Assembly: GCA_964518635.1 (NCBI GenBank)
Contig: CAZFGK010000016.1
Span: 1 to 64,000, forward strand
Direction of reading: 5' to 3'
DNA: 64,000 nt
DNA from: CAZFGK01 sp964518635
GTDB lineage: Bacteria > Zixibacteria > MSB-5A5 > GN15 > FEB-12
Shown: positions 8,537 to 17,586 of the stretch, one piece after another
Position numbering within the stretch: position 1 is the first letter of the stretch
Layout: every line of letters begins with the position of its first letter
The notes under the pieces: model-generated
The model's database searches: none
What the model saw: the letters and a program-made list of their open reading frames with translations, nothing else
What the model was told of the DNA's origin: nothing
Translations under genes and position numbers: made by a program

Positions 8537-9952
8537 ATGATCGATTCCAAAACAGCCATTCAGATTCGTGATCAAGTACGAAACGGGGAGTCCTCGTTCT
8601 CCGCTCTCAATTCCAGTCTCGAAATGGCTGCCACAGCTGGGAAAGAACTTAATGCTTTCCTGACCCTGTGCGAGGCTAAATCAAGAACTCAGGCGTCTAG
8701 TCTCGACTCATACGCCAATAAGCGCTCACTTTCTCTGGCTGGCGTGCCGATCGCGATCAAAGATAATATCTGCTACACCGATTATCCCTGCAGTTGTGGA
8801 TCGAGAATTCTCGAGGGATTCGTTCCCCCGTATGATGCAACGGTCGTCACTCGTCTTCAAAATGCCGGTGCATTGATTATTGGGAAAACGAATCTTGATG
8901 AATTCGCGATGGGTTCATCGAATGAGAATTCAGCATTCGGTCCGGTGAAAAATCCGGTTCGTCATGATCTCGCCCCGGGTGGTTCATCCGGTGGGTCGGC
9001 TGCGGCAGTTGCAGCCGGAATTGTTCCTCTATCGCTCGGATCGGAGACGGGGGGTTCAGTTCGCCAGCCTGCGGCATTTTGTGGTGTCTACGGACTCAAA
9101 CCAACCTACGGCGCAGTCTCTCGCTACGGACTGGTGGCGTTCGCGTCATCGACCGATCAAATCAGCCCCTTTGCACGAACGGTCGAAGACCTCGCTACTC
9201 TCTTCGGTGTGATCGCAGGACATGATCCGATGGATTCGACCTCTGCTGCACATGCATGGCCCGATTTTTCTGCAAAGCTCGCCGAGAAGCGGACATTTCG
9301 AATCGGCATACCGAAAGAATATTTCGCAGCGGGTCTGGATACAGAAGTTGAACGTGAAATACGCCGTTGCATGGAGCAGCTTCGCTCACTTGGTCACACG
9401 CTGGTGGATATGAGTCTGCCGACCACCAGCATGGCGATTCCGATTTATTATGTCATTGCATCAGCTGAGGCATCTGCGAATCTCGCACGTTTCGATGGCG
9501 TTCGCTACGGATTACGTGTCGCCGGAGATCAACCACTTGAACAGATGTATCGCCAGACCCGAGCAAAAGGATTCGGCCGCGAGGTGAAACGACGTATCAT
9601 GCTCGGTACGTATGTCCTCTCCTCCGGTTACTACGATGCCTACTATACCAAGGCATCGCAGGTACGTGAATTATTGCGCCGTGAATATGTACAGGCATTC
9701 AATCAGATTGATTTGCTTCTTTCACCGACCACACCGACCGCGGCATTCAAACTTGGTGAGAAATCATCCGATCCGTTGGCAATGTATCTCAGTGATGTCT
9801 ACACCGCACCTGCGAATCTTGTTGGAATTCCCGCAATCTCGGTGCCATACGGAAAAGTCAGTGATGGCCGCCCGGTTGGGGTGCAGTTCATGGCGAAGCA
9901 TTTCGATGAGCTTTCTCTCTTTCAAGTTGCCCGTCAACTGGAGGGGAACTAG
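8537..9952 (+). CDS. gatA: Aspartyl/glutamyl-tRNA(Asn/Gln) amidotransferase subunit A
   Basis: GatA is the amidase subunit of GatCAB, which turns Glu-tRNA(Gln) and Asp-tRNA(Asn) into the amidated forms. The Ser-cisSer-Lys triad can be placed: K75 in AIKDN, S150 in PGGSSGGSAA and S174 in SETGGSVRQPA, at the spacing known from GatA. The ATG at 8537 gives 471 residues; an in-frame ATG at 8489 would add 16 non-conserved residues. Two bases separate its stop from the hydrolase gene, and gatB follows that. gatC is not in the window. Confidence 0.93.
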   Translation: MIDSKTAIQIRDQVRNGESSFSALNSSLEMAATAGKELNAFLTLCEAKSRTQASSLDSYANKRSLSLAGVPIAIKDNICYTDYPCSCGSRILEGFVPPYDATVVTRLQNAGALIIGKTNLDEFAMGSSNENSAFGPVKNPVRHDLAPGGSSGGSAAAVAAGIVPLSLGSETGGSVRQPAAFCGVYGLKPTYGAVSRYGLVAFASSTDQISPFARTVEDLATLFGVIAGHDPMDSTSAAHAWPDFSAKLAEKRTFRIGIPKEYFAAGLDTEVEREIRRCMEQLRSLGHTLVDMSLPTTSMAIPIYYVIASAEASANLARFDGVRYGLRVAGDQPLEQMYRQTRAKGFGREVKRRIMLGTYVLSSGYYDAYYTKASQVRELLRREYVQAFNQIDLLLSPTTPTAAFKLGEKSSDPLAMYLSDVYTAPANLVGIPAISVPYGKVSDGRPVGVQFMAKHFDELSLFQVARQLEGN

Positions 9953-9954
9953 CG

Positions 9955-10800
9955 ATGCCGTTTGTTAAGCGCAATGGAGTGCACCTCGAGTACGAGATTC
10001 ACGGGGAGGGTGATCCCGTTTTCCTCCTGCATGGATTCACCATGGACAGCAGCATGTGGTCGACTCCAAAGACAAGACCAACGCCATATGATCTTCTCTT
10101 GCCCGGTCGTCAGCTTATTTTTCTGGATGCCCGCGGACATGGAAAATCAGATTCACCAGAGTCAGGTTATGCCCGCCACGAGCGAATCGCGGATCTTCTG
10201 GCGGTGATTGACAAATTGAATTTACAGAAGGTCGACCTGATTGGTTTTTCAATGGGGGGAAGTACCTCTCTTGGTTTCACACTGGAATATCCCGAACGTG
10301 TTCGAAGTCTCACCCTTGTGGCAACGAATGCTGCTGGCTGGAATATGGGAAAGAAGCTCGACACGCTCTTTGAGCAGGCACGTACCGAACGGATTGATAC
10401 GGCGAAAGAAAAGTGGCTCGATTGGTCGATTGCCTACAATCGAGACAAAGGGCGAGATGATATCGTCGAAGTACTTCGGGAGATGATCAGCCGCAATTCA
10501 GGCGCGATGTTCGCCGATCCTGATCGACCAAACTATCCGACTCTCGTTCCTGATCTTGAGCGTGCTTGTTTTATCTCTGTTCCAACGCTGATCCAGATCG
10601 GCAGTGATGACAAAATATTCGTACCACTTGCAAAGCAGCTGCATCGAGAAATTGCAGGGAGTAAGTTCTCTTTGTATGAAGGGTGCGGGCATCTTCTCAC
10701 TATGGAAGAGCCGGTACGTTGGGGATCAGAAGTGAATGCCTTTCTTACAAGTGTAGCGAAACCTCAGATTACGACTACTCAGGCGCAGGTGTCGAATTGA
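9955..10800 (+). CDS. Alpha/beta hydrolase
   Basis: This 281-residue alpha/beta-hydrolase-fold protein has an oxyanion-hole motif HGFTMD, the strand motif DARGHGKSD, the nucleophile elbow G-F-S99-M-G-G and the catalytic histidine H246 in GCGHLLTMEEP. The acid is probably the Asp in GSDDKIF. It resembles esterases and 3-oxoadipate-enol-lactonase-like hydrolases; the substrate cannot be read from sequence. A GGAGG site precedes the ATG, which lies 2 bases after gatA. Its stop overlaps the gatB start, so it is translated within the amidotransferase operon. Confidence 0.85.
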   Translation: MPFVKRNGVHLEYEIHGEGDPVFLLHGFTMDSSMWSTPKTRPTPYDLLLPGRQLIFLDARGHGKSDSPESGYARHERIADLLAVIDKLNLQKVDLIGFSMGGSTSLGFTLEYPERVRSLTLVATNAAGWNMGKKLDTLFEQARTERIDTAKEKWLDWSIAYNRDKGRDDIVEVLREMISRNSGAMFADPDRPNYPTLVPDLERACFISVPTLIQIGSDDKIFVPLAKQLHREIAGSKFSLYEGCGHLLTMEEPVRWGSEVNAFLTSVAKPQITTTQAQVSN

Positions 10801-12266
10801 GCACTGAAAAATCGCCGTACATTGTCGATGGGTATGAGCCGGTCATCGGGCTGGAAGTGCACGCCCAACTCGCCACAGATTCGAAAATTTTCTGTGGTTG
10901 CAAGAATCAATACGGTGCCGAACCGAATACACAGACCTGTCCGACCTGTCTTGCCCTTCCCGGTGCTCTGCCAGTATTGAATCGAACGGCCGTCGAATAT
11001 GCCATGCGAATGATTCTTGCGGTCGGCGGGGAAGTACAACCACTCTCGATTTTCGCTCGAAAAAATTACTTCTATCCTGACTTGCCTAAGGGGTATCAGA
11101 TTTCTCAGTTCGACAAGCCGACTGGGCTTGGCGGACAGATTGAATATCGGATTGATGACGGTACGGAGCATGTGTGTCGTCTGATTCGCATTCACATGGA
11201 AGAGGATGCCGGAAAGTCATTGCACGCTGAACGTGGCGAGAGCTATTCTCGAGTCGATCTCAATCGCTGCGGCGCGCCACTGATCGAAATAGTCTCTCAC
11301 GCTGATATTCGCAGTCCACAGGAGGCGTACGGCTATCTCACTCGTTTGAAACAAATTCTTCAGTATACCGGAGTCTGCACCGGTGATATGGAAAAGGGGC
11401 AGCTACGTTGTGATGCCAATGTATCGGTTCGTCCGGTTGGACAGGACAAATATGGGACCCGAACTGAACTGAAAAATCTCAACTCCTTCAAGGGGGTCGA
11501 GCGCGCCATCACCTATGAAATCAATCGTCAGATTGCCGAACTCAAAGCGGGCGGGACAATCACGCAGGCGACCCTGCTCTGGAACGAAGCCAAACAGCAG
11601 GCCGAGATGATGCGGAGCAAGGAAGACTCCCACGACTACCGCTATTTCCCGGATCCCGATCTGATGCATCTGCATATTACAGATGAATGGCGAGAATCGA
11701 TACGTCACTCTCTTCCGGAGCTTCCCGTTGCTCGGGCTGCCCGATTTGTAGAACAGTATGGGCTTCGTCCCTATGACGGAGTCGTCCTGACCGACACCAG
11801 AGCTCTTGCCGATTACTATGAAGCGATTGTGAAAGCCGGAGTCGATCCGACTCTCGCCAGCAACTGGCTGCAGACGGAAATTCTGGGTGTTATTAATGCA
11901 CTGGGGAAAACAATCGAAGAGTTTTCTCTTACGCCGAACACAGTTGCGGCGTTATTGACAAAAATCGGATCCGGTGAACTTTCCGGCAAGATGGCGAAAG
12001 AGGTCTTCGCCGAGATGCTTGCGACCGGAAAAGAGGCAGCAGCTATCATTGCTGATAAGGGGCTTGTCCAGATTAGTGACGAAAGTGCTATTGAGAAAAT
12101 CTGCGCAGAAATCATTGTCGCGAATCCGGATAGTCTCGCAAAATACAAAGCAGGGAAGACCAACCTCTTCGCTTTCTTTGTCGGACAGACAATGAAAGCA
12201 ACCAAAGGGCAGGCGAACCCTGCCGCGGTCAATGCGGTCCTCACTCGCCTTCTTGAGAATTCCTGA
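10797..12266 (+). CDS. gatB: Aspartyl/glutamyl-tRNA(Asn/Gln) amidotransferase subunit B
   Basis: GatB binds the misacylated tRNA and activates it with ATP before amidation. The N-terminal YEPVIGLEVHAQL, the zinc-type CGC...CPTC motif, LPKGYQISQFDKP and RCDANVSVRP are hallmarks; the C-terminal YqeY-like tail is present. I chose TTG 10797, which overlaps the hydrolase TGA (TTGA) and gives 489 residues, close to the family length. The frame stays open up to 10683, but that part lies inside the hydrolase gene and shows no GatB similarity. It is followed closely by purine genes. Confidence 0.93.
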   Translation: MSTEKSPYIVDGYEPVIGLEVHAQLATDSKIFCGCKNQYGAEPNTQTCPTCLALPGALPVLNRTAVEYAMRMILAVGGEVQPLSIFARKNYFYPDLPKGYQISQFDKPTGLGGQIEYRIDDGTEHVCRLIRIHMEEDAGKSLHAERGESYSRVDLNRCGAPLIEIVSHADIRSPQEAYGYLTRLKQILQYTGVCTGDMEKGQLRCDANVSVRPVGQDKYGTRTELKNLNSFKGVERAITYEINRQIAELKAGGTITQATLLWNEAKQQAEMMRSKEDSHDYRYFPDPDLMHLHITDEWRESIRHSLPELPVARAARFVEQYGLRPYDGVVLTDTRALADYYEAIVKAGVDPTLASNWLQTEILGVINALGKTIEEFSLTPNTVAALLTKIGSGELSGKMAKEVFAEMLATGKEAAAIIADKGLVQISDESAIEKICAEIIVANPDSLAKYKAGKTNLFAFFVGQTMKATKGQANPAAVNAVLTRLLENS

Positions 12267-12288
12267 GGCATGCATTACACTTTAAATC

Positions 12289-12912
12289 ATGACCCGAACT
12301 GAACCGGTGCGAGCGGCGATTTTCCTATCTGGTAGCGGAAGTAACTTCCAGTCACTCCTGGATTCGACAAGATCGAAACGACTGCAAGCGACCGTGGTCT
12401 GCGTTGCGTCAAACCGTCCCGATGCCTACGGACTGGTGCGAGCGAAAGATGCGAGTATCCCGACGATTCATCTCTCCTATCCAATGACTGAACAAGCGAT
12501 TGATCAGCTCGCTCAAACGTTAACCGATTTTCGAGTTGAGTGTATTCTACTCGCCGGGTTTCTGCGAAAAGTCCCGGAGAAGATTTTACGGGTGTATTCT
12601 CGCAGAATTCTGAATATCCACCCTGCCTTGTTGCCGAAATTTGGTGGGAAGGGGATGTACGGACATCATGTCCACGAAGCAGTGTTGGCTTCCGGTGTGA
12701 CAGAAAGTGGCGCGACTGTACATCTCGTCGACAGTGAATATGACACCGGCGAAATTCTTGCGCAGCAGTCTGTCTTGGTTTTTCCGAATGATACTGCCGA
12801 TTCACTTTCCCGCCGTGTGCTCGAAGTCGAGCATGAGTTATATCCACGAACTGTTCAACAATTCTTAGAACGTGAGTTTGCCGTTGCTCCGATCACACCC
12901 GCTCATCACTGA
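12289..12912 (+). CDS. purN: Phosphoribosylglycinamide formyltransferase
   Basis: PurN transfers a formyl group from 10-formyl-tetrahydrofolate to GAR, the third step of purine synthesis. The 207-residue length, the GSGSNFQSL phosphate-binding loop, the catalytic N-I-H-P-A-L-L-P motif and the Asp of YDTGEIL are present. Its 3' end overlaps purC by 41 bases, so the two are probably translationally coupled. Confidence 0.93.
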   Translation: MTRTEPVRAAIFLSGSGSNFQSLLDSTRSKRLQATVVCVASNRPDAYGLVRAKDASIPTIHLSYPMTEQAIDQLAQTLTDFRVECILLAGFLRKVPEKILRVYSRRILNIHPALLPKFGGKGMYGHHVHEAVLASGVTESGATVHLVDSEYDTGEILAQQSVLVFPNDTADSLSRRVLEVEHELYPRTVQQFLEREFAVAPITPAHH

Positions 12913-13798
12913 AAGCCAGATCAGCAGCGTTCCCCTCTTTCGGCGTGGAAAGGTTCGGGATGTTTACGACCTCGGTGAGAATCTTTTGTTTGTCACCACC
13001 GATCGTGTCTCGGCATTTGATGTCATTCTTCCGTCCGCGGTTCCCGAAAAGGGAAGAGTGCTCACGCAGATGTCACTCTTCTGGTTTCGCTATCTTGAGC
13101 AATTGGTACCGAATCATATTGTCACTGCTGATCTGCAAAAATACCCGGACTCATTGCAGCCATATCATGAGGAGTTGGATGGACGCTCGGTAATTGTTCG
13201 AAAAGCCGAGCGAATCGACATCGAGTGTGTGGTGCGCGGCTATCTCGCAGGATCGTTCTGGAAAGAGTACCGAGAGATGCTTCAAGCAGGTCATTCTTCT
13301 TTGCATGGTTTCTCGCTCTCTCCTAACCTCATTGAATCATCCCGCCTGCCAGAACCGATTTTCACTCCGGCTACGAAAAATGACAGCGGGCATGACGAAA
13401 ATATCTCGTTTCAGAAAATGATTGATGCTGTCGGCAAAGAGGTCGCCACACAGTGTCGCGACCTCTCGTTAGCCATCTATGCTCGCGGCTGCGCGCATGC
13501 CGAGTCGAGAGGCATACTGATTGCCGATACGAAATTTGAATTCGGATTCATCGACGGGAAGATATCACTGATCGACGAAGCCCTGACACCCGATTCGAGT
13601 CGTTTCTGGCCGCGAGATCAATATATGCCCGGGAAAGGTCAGCCCTCATTCGACAAGCAGCCCATTCGGGACTATCTCGAAACGCTCGACTGGAACAAAC
13701 AATCCCCGGGACCAAAGCTCCCCGAATCGGTGATTACTGCAACTACTCAGCGTTATATCGATGTCTACGAACGGCTCTCCGGAAAGAAATATGAATAA
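12872..13798 (+). CDS. purC: Phosphoribosylaminoimidazole-succinocarboxamide synthase
   Basis: SAICAR synthetase joins CAIR and aspartate using ATP. Family signatures are RRGKVRDVYDLGENLLFVTTD, VRGYLAGSFWKEY and LIDEALTPDSSRFW. The 308-residue length fits the longer, yeast-like SAICAR synthetase type rather than the ~240-residue enterobacterial form. It starts at GTG inside purN and ends 8 bases inside purH. Confidence 0.93.
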   Translation: MSLPLLRSHPLITESQISSVPLFRRGKVRDVYDLGENLLFVTTDRVSAFDVILPSAVPEKGRVLTQMSLFWFRYLEQLVPNHIVTADLQKYPDSLQPYHEELDGRSVIVRKAERIDIECVVRGYLAGSFWKEYREMLQAGHSSLHGFSLSPNLIESSRLPEPIFTPATKNDSGHDENISFQKMIDAVGKEVATQCRDLSLAIYARGCAHAESRGILIADTKFEFGFIDGKISLIDEALTPDSSRFWPRDQYMPGKGQPSFDKQPIRDYLETLDWNKQSPGPKLPESVITATTQRYIDVYERLSGKKYE

Positions 13799-15350
13799 CT
13801 TCAGGCCGATTCGACGCGCCCTTATCTCACTTTCTGATAAATCAAATCTGCCGATGCTCGCCAGCGAGCTGCATCGCCGAGAAATTGAAATACTAAGCAC
13901 GGGGGGAACACTCAAAGCTATTGAAGCACTCGGGATTCCTGTTCTCAGTGTTGCGACCTATACGAACTCGCCGGAACTCTTTGACGGTCGCGTCAAGACA
14001 CTTCACCCGAAAATTCATGCTGGGATACTGCACCGACGTGGTAATGCAAAGGATCAATCAGACCTTTCGAAAATGGATGCCCAGTCGATCGACCTGGTGG
14101 TCGTCAATCTTTATCCATTCGAGTCAGCTCTTGAAAATGAAAATGCAACTGAAGCAGAGATGATCGAAGAGATCGATGTCGGCGGACCGTCATTGCTCCG
14201 CGGTGCTGCAAAGAATCATGACGCGGTGACGGTCTTATGTGACCCGATTCAATATGATTCCTTTCTTGCTGAGCTCATTGCTCATGACGGCGCAACTTCT
14301 CTTGAGTTCCGTCGCAACTGTGCGGCGATGGTCTTTGCTCGCACTGCGACTTACGACGCCGCCATAGCAAATTACCTTGCTCCGGTTGCAGAGAAGTTCC
14401 CCGAGCGAGTGGCAATTGGAATGACACGGCTGCAATCACTTCGGTATGGTGAGAACCCGCATCAGGAAGCCGCTCTCTATCAGATTCCCGGAACGCGTGG
14501 AGCATCGCTCACTCGCGCGACCATCCTAAGCGGCAAGGAACTTTCTTACAACAACTATGCCGATCTGGATGCCTGCCTTGAGATGCTGCTGGAATTCACT
14601 GAGCCGTTCGCCTGTCTGATCAAACATGCCAATCCCTGCGGAGCGGCGATAGGGAACACCGCGGCCGAGGCCTACACGCGTGCCCTTGCTACTGATCCAC
14701 TTTCTGCCTTTGGTTCCATTATCGGAGTGAATCGCCCTGTCGATATCGAAACGGCGAAGGTCATTCATGAAACTGAATTCGTAGAGTGTGTGGTTGCTCC
14801 TTCATTCTCGGAGGAAGCACTCGCACTCATGTCGAAAAAGAAAGCGAGACGACTGCTCGCGCTGCATGATCAACTTGATCAAATGAAGCAACCTCGTTTT
14901 CAGTTCAAAGGGATTCGAGGCGGTTTCTTGGTGCAAACTCCCGACATAAAAATCACGAATACAAGCGATCTGAAGGTGGTTACACGAAAGCTACCGTCAG
15001 AGGCCGAACTACGAGACCTTCTGTTTGCGTGGAGAGTAGTCAAGCAGACAAAGTCGAATGCGATTGTTCTTGCGAAAGATGGAGCCGCTACGGGAATCGG
15101 TATGGGGCAGACTTCGCGGGTCGATTCGGTGTACATGGCAATCAAACGGGCCGGAGAACGTTCGTTTGGTTCGGTGATGGCCTCAGATGCATTTTTTCCC
15201 AAGACTGACAACATCGCTCTTGCTTCAGAAGCGGGTATCGTAGCTATTATCCATCCCGGAGGATCAAAAGCGGATGAAGAAGTATTAGCAGCCGCTGATG
15301 AAGCGGGTATTTCTATGATTTTGACTGGGGTTCGACATTTTCGGCACTAA
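13791..15350 (+). CDS. purH: Bifunctional AICAR formyltransferase/IMP cyclohydrolase
   Basis: PurH performs the last two steps to IMP. The N-terminal cyclohydrolase domain shows STGGT, DGRVKTLHPKIHAGIL and NLYPF. The C-terminal formyltransferase domain shows RYGENPHQ and the catalytic KHANPCGAA, and ends in GVRHFRH. I chose ATG 13791, overlapping the purC stop by 8 bases and giving 519 residues; the frame is open to 13761 but only adds a non-conserved leader. It is the last gene of the gatA-to-purH run. Confidence 0.95.
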   Translation: MNNFRPIRRALISLSDKSNLPMLASELHRREIEILSTGGTLKAIEALGIPVLSVATYTNSPELFDGRVKTLHPKIHAGILHRRGNAKDQSDLSKMDAQSIDLVVVNLYPFESALENENATEAEMIEEIDVGGPSLLRGAAKNHDAVTVLCDPIQYDSFLAELIAHDGATSLEFRRNCAAMVFARTATYDAAIANYLAPVAEKFPERVAIGMTRLQSLRYGENPHQEAALYQIPGTRGASLTRATILSGKELSYNNYADLDACLEMLLEFTEPFACLIKHANPCGAAIGNTAAEAYTRALATDPLSAFGSIIGVNRPVDIETAKVIHETEFVECVVAPSFSEEALALMSKKKARRLLALHDQLDQMKQPRFQFKGIRGGFLVQTPDIKITNTSDLKVVTRKLPSEAELRDLLFAWRVVKQTKSNAIVLAKDGAATGIGMGQTSRVDSVYMAIKRAGERSFGSVMASDAFFPKTDNIALASEAGIVAIIHPGGSKADEEVLAAADEAGISMILTGVRHFRH

Positions 15351-15417
15351 AACCGGCTCAATGCTCTCTTGAAGATAGAGCGGACTCCAACTGATCAACA
15401 GGGAACGAAAAAGCAGC

Positions 15418-16509
15418 ATGACTCAACAGGTGAATCGCGTACGTACACCTTCCCATAGTAATCGAAAGACGCGGTGGGGTGTGTCGGTTGCAGTGCTCTT
15501 CATACTAGCAACCGCGATCCAAAGCACACTCAAAGCGTTTCCAAGATTGACTGCCGAGCAAGGGGCGAGTTGTAACCAATGCCATATCAGTCCGGCGGGG
15601 GGTGGAGCTCGCAATGAGTTCGGCAATTACGCTACCGCACTCCAGGAACTCTGTCTTCCGGCCACCAAGAAACTCGTCGAAAAGGAATACAAACCGCCAC
15701 GGATTGGTGAAGCACTCCTCGTTGGATTTGATGCCCGCTGGCTGGTGCTTGAAGACCCGCGCATATTTCGAATGCAGACCGATCTTTTTGCGACTCTAGA
15801 TCTACTCAAGAATCTCAAGTATCACCTGCGATTCTCTGAAATCGGCATTGATGAAAATTACGCTTTGTTGTCGCTACGCAATGAGAGTATTGGCATAAAG
15901 ATCGGTCGGTTTTATCCGGCATTCGGGCTGCGTCAGGATGATCATACTTCATACACACGTGCAAAAATCGGATTCGGTCCGCGATCATTCTTGGATGGAG
16001 TGTCAGTCTACGCGAATCTTTCCGGTGCCCAGGTATTCGTTGAAGCATTCGATCCGAATCAGCAGGGGATGCTGATCGGACATCTCCTGTATCCAACCAC
16101 TATCGGCCCATTGAGTGGCTTCGCGGGAGGTTCAGTACGATTTACTGAGACGGTGGTTGGTGGAGGGTATGGGGCGTATCCACATCTCAAGTCTGCATTC
16201 GGTGGATTTTCGTATGACCGACTGACACTTACTGCCGAAGGAACACTAATCGGCAACGGGAACGATGCCCTCGTCGGCTATGTTTCCTCTGTGATGAGAT
16301 TCGAGTACGGACTTTACGGAATCGTGGACTACAATTTTTTTGATCCAGATCGTAGGCTTGCTTCAGGTACTGAGCAGTTCTGGCGCTACTCGATCGAACT
16401 CTATCCCCTGCCGTTCGTACAAGTCAGGCCGTCTTATAGCAGATATACCGTCCGTGCCGAAGGTGCCCCGGCAGATCAGTGGTTCGTGCAGTTTCACTTC
16501 GGCTATTGA
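15418..16509 (+). CDS. Exported heme-binding protein with outer-membrane barrel-like C-terminus
   Basis: A long, basic N-region and hydrophobic core (VAVLFILATAIQSTLKA) form a signal peptide. The mature protein starts with one c-type heme motif C52-N-Q-C55-H56 followed by a Gly-rich loop (ISPAGGGARNEFG). The remaining ~270 residues alternate beta strands rich in aromatic and Gly residues and end in FVQFHFGY, with the terminal aromatic expected of an outer-membrane barrel. A periplasmic heme plug fused to a barrel suggests electron transfer or sensing at the outer membrane. The next two genes also suit a periplasmic redox module. I do not know a characterised homologue. Confidence 0.65.
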   Translation: MTQQVNRVRTPSHSNRKTRWGVSVAVLFILATAIQSTLKAFPRLTAEQGASCNQCHISPAGGGARNEFGNYATALQELCLPATKKLVEKEYKPPRIGEALLVGFDARWLVLEDPRIFRMQTDLFATLDLLKNLKYHLRFSEIGIDENYALLSLRNESIGIKIGRFYPAFGLRQDDHTSYTRAKIGFGPRSFLDGVSVYANLSGAQVFVEAFDPNQQGMLIGHLLYPTTIGPLSGFAGGSVRFTETVVGGGYGAYPHLKSAFGGFSYDRLTLTAEGTLIGNGNDALVGYVSSVMRFEYGLYGIVDYNFFDPDRRLASGTEQFWRYSIELYPLPFVQVRPSYSRYTVRAEGAPADQWFVQFHFGY

Positions 16510-16517
16510 GAACAACA

Positions 16518-17573
16518 ATGAAGAGTCTCAACTTTCAATTTCTTACCCTTGGCACGCTGCTATTGCTGAGTTGTCAGGATCTCGGCATACAACCCGATCC
16601 TCCAGCTGCGGTCGTTCCATCAATTAGCATTGATGACATTTTCCTGCAAGAAGGGGAGACACGGTCGTTTGAAGTATCGCTGAGTGAACCGACGACCGTC
16701 GATGTCTCGTTCACCTGCACATTTCTCGATGGACTTGCCACTGGTGGGGCAGATTTTTCGGGAGTGAACGGAGTGCGGACTATTCCGGCCGGGATTCGTT
16801 CGCTTGATATCGATGTCACAGCTCTAGTCGATCTGTTCAACGAAGCGAATGAGAATTTTTCAGTCCGGCTCACCAACGGTGTCAACGGAGTCTTCACCGA
16901 TTCAGTCGGTACAGCGACGATTCTGGGCACTAACGAGCCGATTCTTCAGGTTGCTGACATAACCATTGCCGAGGCGGAGGCCGCGTCGATTCAGGTCACG
17001 ACATCAATCATCTCAAATGTGGACATCACCTTCAACTGGATCACTCAGTCCGGTTCCGCAACAGCAGGAACAGATTATGTTGGTGCCTCTGGTACCGGCA
17101 CTATTTTCGCAAACACTCTATCGGCCGGAATCGTGGTTCAGGTGAACACCGATGCACTTACTGAAGGGGAAGAGAGCTTCCGTATTCAAATTTCGAATGC
17201 AGTGAATGCAGTTATTGGTGATGAGTTTGGGACCGTTACCATCCCCGCCAATACCGCTCCAGTCAGTTTTGCCAGTCAGGTTCGCCCGTTGCTCACTGGC
17301 AGTTGCGCAATTGCGGGATGCCATGGTGGAGGTTCGAGTGACGGAGGTCTCGCACTCGGGAGTGCAACGTACGCTCAGGTACGAAACGGAACTGGTTTCA
17401 ACGGAACGATCATTTCAAATCCACCTGTTGGCGCAAACAGTACCCTCTATCGTGTGCTCACCAGCTCTCCTCCGTCGGGAATAGATCGAATGCCGGATGG
17501 TGGCCCATTCTTTAGCCCAGCCCAGCAGCAGATTATCAAGGACTGGATTGATCAGGGTGCATTGGACAATTAG
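16518..17573 (+). CDS. Lipoprotein with two Calx-beta-like repeats and a cytochrome c-like domain
   Basis: ATG 16518, 8 bases after the previous stop, gives a lipoprotein signal ending LLLLSC (Cys19). Residues ~32-135 and ~137-240 are two Calx-beta-like repeats (EGETRSFEVSLSEP, TGGADFSGVNG; TAGTDYVGASG, LTEGEESFRIQISN), which usually bind calcium. The C-terminal ~105 residues have a heme motif of the unusual spacing C263-x4-C-H269 (CAIAGCHG) and end MPDGGPFFSPAQQQIIKDWIDQGA, the last helix typical of Planctomycete/Bacteroidetes-type cytochrome c domains. It is probably anchored facing the periplasm or the outside and works with the neighbouring heme protein. Confidence 0.75.
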   Translation: MKSLNFQFLTLGTLLLLSCQDLGIQPDPPAAVVPSISIDDIFLQEGETRSFEVSLSEPTTVDVSFTCTFLDGLATGGADFSGVNGVRTIPAGIRSLDIDVTALVDLFNEANENFSVRLTNGVNGVFTDSVGTATILGTNEPILQVADITIAEAEAASIQVTTSIISNVDITFNWITQSGSATAGTDYVGASGTGTIFANTLSAGIVVQVNTDALTEGEESFRIQISNAVNAVIGDEFGTVTIPANTAPVSFASQVRPLLTGSCAIAGCHGGGSSDGGLALGSATYAQVRNGTGFNGTIISNPPVGANSTLYRVLTSSPPSGIDRMPDGGPFFSPAQQQIIKDWIDQGALDN

Positions 17574-17586
17574 AAAGGATGATACC

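Noticed and set aside
9949..10140. Minus-strand frames within gatA, the hydrolase, gatB, glnA and sucC
   Set aside because: They follow the codon periodicity of the + strand genes and lack their own start signals or similarity.
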